A stretch of DNA of 64,000 bases, taken from contig OX326958.1 of the NCBI GenBank assembly GCA_946800325.1, forward strand, positions 61,683,793-61,747,792. The letters are read 5' to 3'. The translations under genes were made by a program, and so were the position numbers. Under the pieces are notes generated by a model that worked only from the letters and a program-made list of their open reading frames with translations, searched no databases and had not been told where the DNA came from. Source of the stretch: Luzula sylvatica (Eukaryota > Streptophyta > Magnoliopsida > Poales > Juncaceae). Positions 58,223 through 64,000 of the stretch are shown here, in pieces; within the stretch, counting starts at the first letter, position 1, and every line of letters begins with the position of its first letter.

Positions 58223-58781
58223 CTATGTTGCACGGATACGAATACGGGTAGCGTATCCGATACGATACGGATACGGCAATACGACAATTTTCAAAAAATC
58301 ACGGATACGGATACGGCTATATAATTATTAGTTTAATATTTTTATTTTATATATAATTAATAAATTAGTAATAAATTAATAATATTTTTAAATTAAATAT
58401 CATGACAATAAATAATATCAACCAAACAATACAAGTATCATAAAACTATCATAAACTTGTTTTAGAAATATTTTAAAACTAATTTAGAAGTATCCTAGAC
58501 GTATCCTATATAATTTATTTAAAAATATTATGGCCCAAAATATATAATAGAACGAAGTATCATAAATGGAGTATCCCAGCCGTATACTGAACGTATCCCC
58601 AGCCGTATCCGGCCGTATCCTGCCGTATCCCCGCCGTATCCGAAAAAAATAAATATTAAAATATTCGGATACGCCACGTGGCGTATCCGATACGTATCCG
58701 AGCCGTATCGCACCCGTATCCGTATCGGATACGCGTATCCTCAGGATATTTCTGCATTTTTGAAGTATCAGCGTAACACAG
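58223..58781. mobile_element. hAT MITE with GTATCCG repeats (copy 3 locus)
   Basis: Orthologous to 35287-35845, with the same GCTACCAC flanks (58215-58222, 58782-58789). It was inherited through the unit duplication. Confidence 0.88.
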
Positions 58782-59324
58782 GCTACCACCACTTGAATTT
58801 ATTAGTGTTTCAAGACGCACATTTCACATTTCAATCGTACTCATGCCATTCGTACAAGCTTGTACATTGCAGCACAAGATGCATGATTGTAGAATTGTTT
58901 GTTTAGAGGCATCTCGACCTACGTTGCAGGGATAAGAATACGAGTATCATATCCGACACGATACGGATACTGTGATATTGTAATTTTCAAAAATCACATG
59001 ATACGTTACGTCTATTTTCTTATTTTATTAATTATAATTTACATATTTAATATTTTCATTTATAATATGTTTGACATAAAATATACTAAAAGCTTGTTTT
59101 TACAAAATAATTTCTTATTAAGTAAACATTTATTTTGTTTAGTTATGTCCGGATGTGTGAGGTCTTATATGTTGTCTGCTGTAGACTGTATTGTTCTCGA
59201 AATCATGTTAATAAACATAAATACATCCTAAATTCAAATCATAAAACTAATTATTTCACCTCACCATCAATACTAAATCTCTACTCATAATGATAATATC
59301 TATAACCTAACCTAATTAATTTAA

Positions 59325-62234
59325 TTAGCCAACACTAGACCAAGTAGAGGGCAAGCGAATCGAATTCACAGCTGGCAAATTCCTAACATTGACGTCGAGT
59401 GGATGCATTCGATACTCGATATCATGCTCTCTAAGAACCCTAATCATTTCTTGCATCACAAGTTCCCTCCTCTCGAATCTCATCCCCATATCTTGAAAAT
59501 TAATCCTTTGTCTCATCCAAATCGATACTTTCAACTTGTTCGAGTCTTCCACGTCTCTCAAGTCTCAATACCACTAGAGATCCAGGATACCAATGCTCCT
59601 TTTTGTTCTCCATAAACCTTCAAACATCAAAAATACAACAAATTAATACTTTAAAATTAATTAAAACGAGGGAATTTGTGAAAAGGAGTAGAAAATGGGA
59701 GGTGCATACTGCGTTATTTTCTCCTTCATTTTGGCGATTTTATCTGGTGGTGTGGCGACATGAATTGTGAAATCGATCGAGTCTCCCATATCAGGACTGC
59801 GGTAGTAATTGCTTATTGGTTTGGTGGCGAGCACGTTATTTGGATACAATATTTTCAAATTATCGTATCGAAGAAATACCGTCGTCATTATATGCATTTC
59901 CTCCACAACCAACTAAACAACACCAATTTACTCGACTCACAAACTTAGATTAAAAATAAAATAACATCAATTGAGAATTTCTTTACCTGAATATCGTCGA
60001 CTTCGCAACGGTCACCAACATCATAAGGATGTATGACGAAAAGGAAAACAATACATTCGAACACGATTTTTACAGTGTTTCCGAATACAAAAACCGCTAA
60101 TAAGAGTTGTGAGCTCAAAAAGACGAAGAAATGAGTTGTCGCGATTTCGAGTATTAACAACGAGAGCGCAAAGACGATTATGCCCACAACTGCATTTGCC
60201 ATTTGGTGTAGTTTGTTAACCGCGGTTTTTGTGTCGTTTAGTGTTAACGCCAATGCTTTTCTCTCTCTAAACGCATTCACCTGTTTAGAATAGCAGGGAG
60301 GGGTGTGTGTATAATTTTCAGTAAGGTAAGGGTTTTTATGTAATTGGATAATTAAATACTTACCACCCAATTTTTGAGGGATTTTTTGCCGACTCTCTTG
60401 TGTTCTTTGCATCTATCGAAAAGATTCATTGCCTTCAAGGCCTCTTCTTCTCGCATAAATCTCGTTAAATCCGCAAAATATATATACCTTAAAATTTAAA
60501 ATATTATTACTTAAAAAATGAAGGAATTAAAATTTGAAAATAAAATAAAATAAATAAGACCAACTTGGAGCCGGGTTTGGCAACATTGCGAAAGATTTTT
60601 CTAGCAGCAAGTTGGGCCTCGTGTTCGCTCCAAATATGCATTGAAGACTCATTACAATCTTCAAAATCCCCATCTTCCTTCAAAATCTTCTGTCCAAAGT
60701 AGCCAACGCTCCGTACCTCACAATCCTCATCAATCTCTTCATATTCCAAGCCGAAATATTCTTCTGATTTAGCTTGTGAAGCTGGTCTATCGTAATGCCC
60801 CCATCTTCTCTCTTATTTATCGACATTGCCCTAGAGAGCTTTATATTCTTGTTGTTTTGATTATTATTATGTGGGGTGGTATTCTCTTGGAGGTCGATTG
60901 GCATTTTGGCCCCTGCTTTTTGGAGTTTTTTTACTTCTGCCATTGTTTGGGTCTCTTCGTGAAATGGCAGGCCTGACAGGGTTTCGATTATGTATTGGTT
61001 GAATAATGTCTCTTGTATCCTGTCAAAATATATACTCACGTGGAATGAAGAGGCCAATACCTAAATAAAAAATTTAATCAAATTTAAGAATATAAATTAC
61101 ATAATTCATTATTGATTACCTTTATAAGGAGGGTTTTGACAAGGCGAAGAATCGTCGCAACGAGAAGGCAGAGTAGAATTTTACTAACATAGGGTAAAAC
61201 AGGGCTTAGAGAAGTTCTCTTATCGAATAAATATCTCCAAGAAATAAGAACGAGACCGAGCCATAGACAATTTTGAACGGCACTTCTAGTTCTCACTCCA
61301 TAAACGAAATATAGAACTCGTTTTCTGAGAAAAAGGCTTCTTTCGATGAGAAAAACCGCCATTCGAACAAACCAACCCGAGACTAGGCGACCACACATGA
61401 GAACTAAGATCAGTACCTCCCATTTCCATAAACGGAGGCTCGAGATTGTTCGTCGCTGAAGAACTGGGAACACCAAGCTGCAGATTAGGGCTCCGATTAT
61501 TAGGATGAGACCGAGCCATTGGAGGATTGTTGAGATGCTGATTTTCGTTTGTTTTAGTTCGTCCGGGATGTCAGAATCCATGAAGGGATCGTCGTCGTCT
61601 TCATCTGCAGGTCCGTATTTTGGACGTGGACTGCCGGATTTATACTGTCCTGAGGTAGGATGGAGGGGTGGTCGGCCGGAACTCCGATCAGGCGAGGGCG
61701 GAGGAGGCGACTGATAATCCATCAGGCGTGATTTGCTTTTGTTTCTGAGCTGAACCGACGTTCGTTTGAAAGATGAGTTGGATGTGCATCTGACGACCTC
61801 GGCAACATCACGATCCTTCTCCTTTTCATCATCAGAGGACTCGGACGAGGAAGAATCGGGCGATTGATTCGGATTCATGCGAGGAAGGGGAGAATCCTCC
61901 CTCTTCAAATCATTCATTTCAAGATCCATAGCCGGAGACATCCTCATTGTGATCCATAGCCGGAGACAATTCATTCATTTCAAGCACCAGTAGCCTGACT
62001 CTTGCGCAAAAACGATCTAATCAACCTCGAAGGCGGATCCTCGGTGGACCAGCTAGGATTAAAAGCAGTTTCCTGTGAAAAATGAAAATCGTAGCTACCT
62101 CGAAGGCGGATCTCTTCATTTCGGCCGTAACCATCGATTTTGACGACCACCTCATCATGACGATCCGCATTGTGATCCTGATTGTTAAGCAATGGCAAGG
62201 ACGAACTGTGCTTGTGAGACCCGTTGGATTTCAT
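59325..62234 (-). pseudogene. MSL10-type channel, copy 3 (recent pseudogene)
   Basis: All six exons are present with the same splice sites: 62234-61120, 61060-60565, 60487-60364, 60280-59987, 59912-59710, 59617-59325. Three lesions break the frame: a 38-bp insertion in exon 1 (61945-61982) that brings an immediate TGA; a 1-bp deletion in exon 2 (about 60690, where CTCGTCC becomes CTGTCC); and a 7-bp insertion in exon 6 (59561-59567, duplicating AGTCTCA). In-frame changes also occur (TR insertion in TM3, IRLR segment). Downstream ATG 61974 could reinitiate exon 1 in frame without the first ~84 residues, but the exon 2 shift would still end the protein before the pore. Everything else, including the promoter, is well kept, so inactivation is recent. 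Confidence 0.92.
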
Positions 62235-62290
62235 GGAGAAAAACCACCACAATGCTGCTCTGGTGAAGGAGAAAGGAGAGTGGAGTAGGG

Positions 62291-62296
62291 TTTATA
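62291..62296 (-). promoter_or_regulatory. TATA box of MSL copy 3
   Basis: The same CTATAAACC at the same distance from the start codon as in the intact copies, so transcription of the pseudogene is possible. Confidence 0.45.
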
Positions 62297-63057
62297 GAAG
62301 AGTGTGCACTGTACTGTGGTAGCCAGGTGGCCGAAGAAAGCAAAGATCAAACGAAAGACTAAAATGAGCGTAAATTATTGGAGGCGGTGGGTTTGTTCAT
62401 ATGGGTTCGGAGCCCATCGGACCAAATCATGTCCACAGATTTGCCTCCGTTTGATTGAATTTTAACTTTCCGTTTAACTCCTGTCTAACTCAGATTAGAC
62501 AAGGCTCCTCCATTTTGGAAATCTCAATCTGGCGAAATTCCGCCTGTTCTCTACAACCATACCACTATGACCATACCACTATGTAAGAGACAGAGACGTG
62601 TTCACCATCCGTATGATTACATTCCGCCTGTTCTCGCCTCGTACAAGTATGCATTTTAAGTGATCTGAGCGTGTAATTCCATTGCATCTCTCCATTGAAG
62701 ATGAAACTACATAGTTCGTAGAGTCGGCGACACTCATCCGGAGGCTCCGGCTTCCGGCCCGACTATGACCCGATCCGGTGGGATTTGGTGATGGACGCAG
62801 CAAAAAGGGCAGGGAGGGACTCGTGAGTGAGTGTAAGGCATAGATAAGGGCTACGCCAAGGGCTGGAGAGGGCGGGGTGACAGGGTTCCGGGGAAATTTT
62901 ACGAAGAAGAAGATGGAGGAGAAATGTGGAAAGGAATGTAATAATTTTCTGATATTTTGTGAACTTAAGTTGTAGTCTTTCGTGTGTTGAAACTTATTTG
63001 CTATAGTAATTATATGTTATTCTACCAATTATTATAGGAAGTATCACTAATGGGATC

Positions 63058-64000
63058 TAGTGTAGTGCCAAAACCCTTAAGGGTCCCGCCCGACCCGACC
63101 CGTCCGGGATTTTGACCCGCCCGTTTGGCAAACGGGTTGAAACCCGGCGGATCAACGGGTACGGGTCCAAGGGCGGGTTTCAACCAATGGTTACCACTAA
63201 ACCCGTGTAAACCCGTCCGTTTGGCAAACCCGTCACTGTGCAACCCGACCCGCCCGTGCACCCGCCCGACCCGTCACTGTTCACTATTCACTATGCACTA
63301 TTCACTGTTCACTATTTAATTATAAAAATTTCATATACTTCTATAATCCAAGCAAACACTAAAATACAACATGAATTCATAAATAATTAAAAATGAAAAG
63401 TTGGCATTTCCTGGCTTCCACGATCTCCCATTTTGATCTCTCTCTCTCTCTCTAGTCTCTCAGATTCATTTATCCCTAAACTTTCCTTCCACGACCCAAC
63501 GGTTGCAAATTTTGAATTTGGTTCCCCCCAATCACTGTGTAACGCTCCAAAACACTGTATAACGCTCCAATTTTTACCCCTATAAAATCCCCCAACCTCC
63601 AATTCATTAATTCACACAACCAACTATCAATCTCTCATATTCTCTACACTCAAACTCTCATATTCTTATTTTAAAGCTCTAAATATTTTTTATATTTTAT
63701 TTAAATTCGTTTATATAAAAAAAATCCAAAAAAAATAGTTATATTAGTTATTTAGTTATATTTAGTTGTTGGAGGTATCCTAAAAAAAATCTCAAAAATT
63801 CGACATCGCTTGGAAAATTTTGAGGTATGAAGGTCCAATCTTATTATTTATTTTTCTTAATATAATTTTATTTTTGGATTTTTATAGATTTTTTTTATTC
63901 GGATTTTTATTTATTAGGAGAGAAATAGTTATATGCTTACATTTTGTAATTAAAAAATGTTAACTAAAATTGTTTGTATAACTTTTTTGGAATAATATTT
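63058..64000 (+). mobile_element. Probable 5' end of a larger hAT transposon, runs off the window
   Basis: Unit 2 sequence matches unit 1 up to ATGGGATC and is then cut by TAGTGTAGTGCCAAAACCC, followed by 230 bp of dense subterminal ACCCG/CGGGT motifs, typical of hAT 5' ends. A TATA box (CCTATAAAATCCCC at about 63580) and a pyrimidine-rich leader follow, as expected for a transposase promoter. No transposase codons are reached. The predicted 8-bp TSD is ATGGGATC (63050-63057). Confidence 0.5.

Larger units (their letters stand above)
46571..63057. repeat. Large tandem duplication, unit 2 (B2 + A3)
   Basis: It is collinear with 30019-40320. It holds three later insertions: a LINE (46996), a Helitron-like element (49700) and a copia element (51871). 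At 63058 the match to unit 1 (ATGGGATC…) is cut by a new hAT-like end. Confidence 0.85.

Overview
The window is plant nuclear DNA, almost certainly from a eudicot. It has AT-rich intergenic sequence, short GT-AG introns, plant-specific gene families (root-cap protein, plastid GGPP synthase small subunit, IQD, MSL channel) and dense nested transposons: Ty1/copia, LINE, hAT, Mutator-like, PIF-like and Helitron-like. No bacterial, plastid or CRISPR features were seen. One 200-N assembly gap lies at 37374-37573.

Layout. 1-640 is a decayed LINE 3' end. 2033-5395 is the ordinary gene-bearing part, all on the + strand: a secreted root-cap/LEA-like protein (one 102-bp in-frame intron), an intronless chloroplast GGPPS small-subunit-like gene and a small two-exon IQD calmodulin-binding gene. 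5.5-21.2 kb is transposon-rich: a long-TIR element, a Helitron-like element with GGACCAAAATGT arrays, three short MITE/hAT elements, and a degraded 7.6-kb Ty1/copia element that carries a MITE at its protease/integrase junction. 21.4-25.2 kb holds the first of three tandem, minus-strand MSL10-type mechanosensitive channel genes. 25.9-29.8 kb is a nested transposon stack; the inner element carries a GeBP-domain gene copy with one nonsense codon.

Two larger duplicated units follow (about 30.0-40.3 kb and 46.6-63.06 kb). Each contains a truncated MSL 3' fragment followed by a full-length MSL locus. MSL copies 1 and 2 have intact reading frames (833 and 823 codons by my exon model). Copy 3 has three frame-breaking indels and is a recent pseudogene. 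The duplicated units serve as each other's empty sites, so insertions can be placed to the base and ordered: a hAT MITE is shared by copies 2 and 3 but absent from copy 1; Helitron-like, LINE and copia insertions came after the unit duplication. The second copia element (51871-58061, 5-bp TSD) carries a fragment of the plant DDB2 zinc-knuckle region and is itself split by a short LTR element with its own TSD. The window ends in what looks like the 5' end of a larger hAT element.

No operon-like cooperation between genes is expected. The coherent biology is local birth and death of MSL channel genes, plus capture of host gene fragments by mobile elements. Exon borders, insertion sites and TSDs were read by eye; family assignments come from recognised motifs, with no database search.
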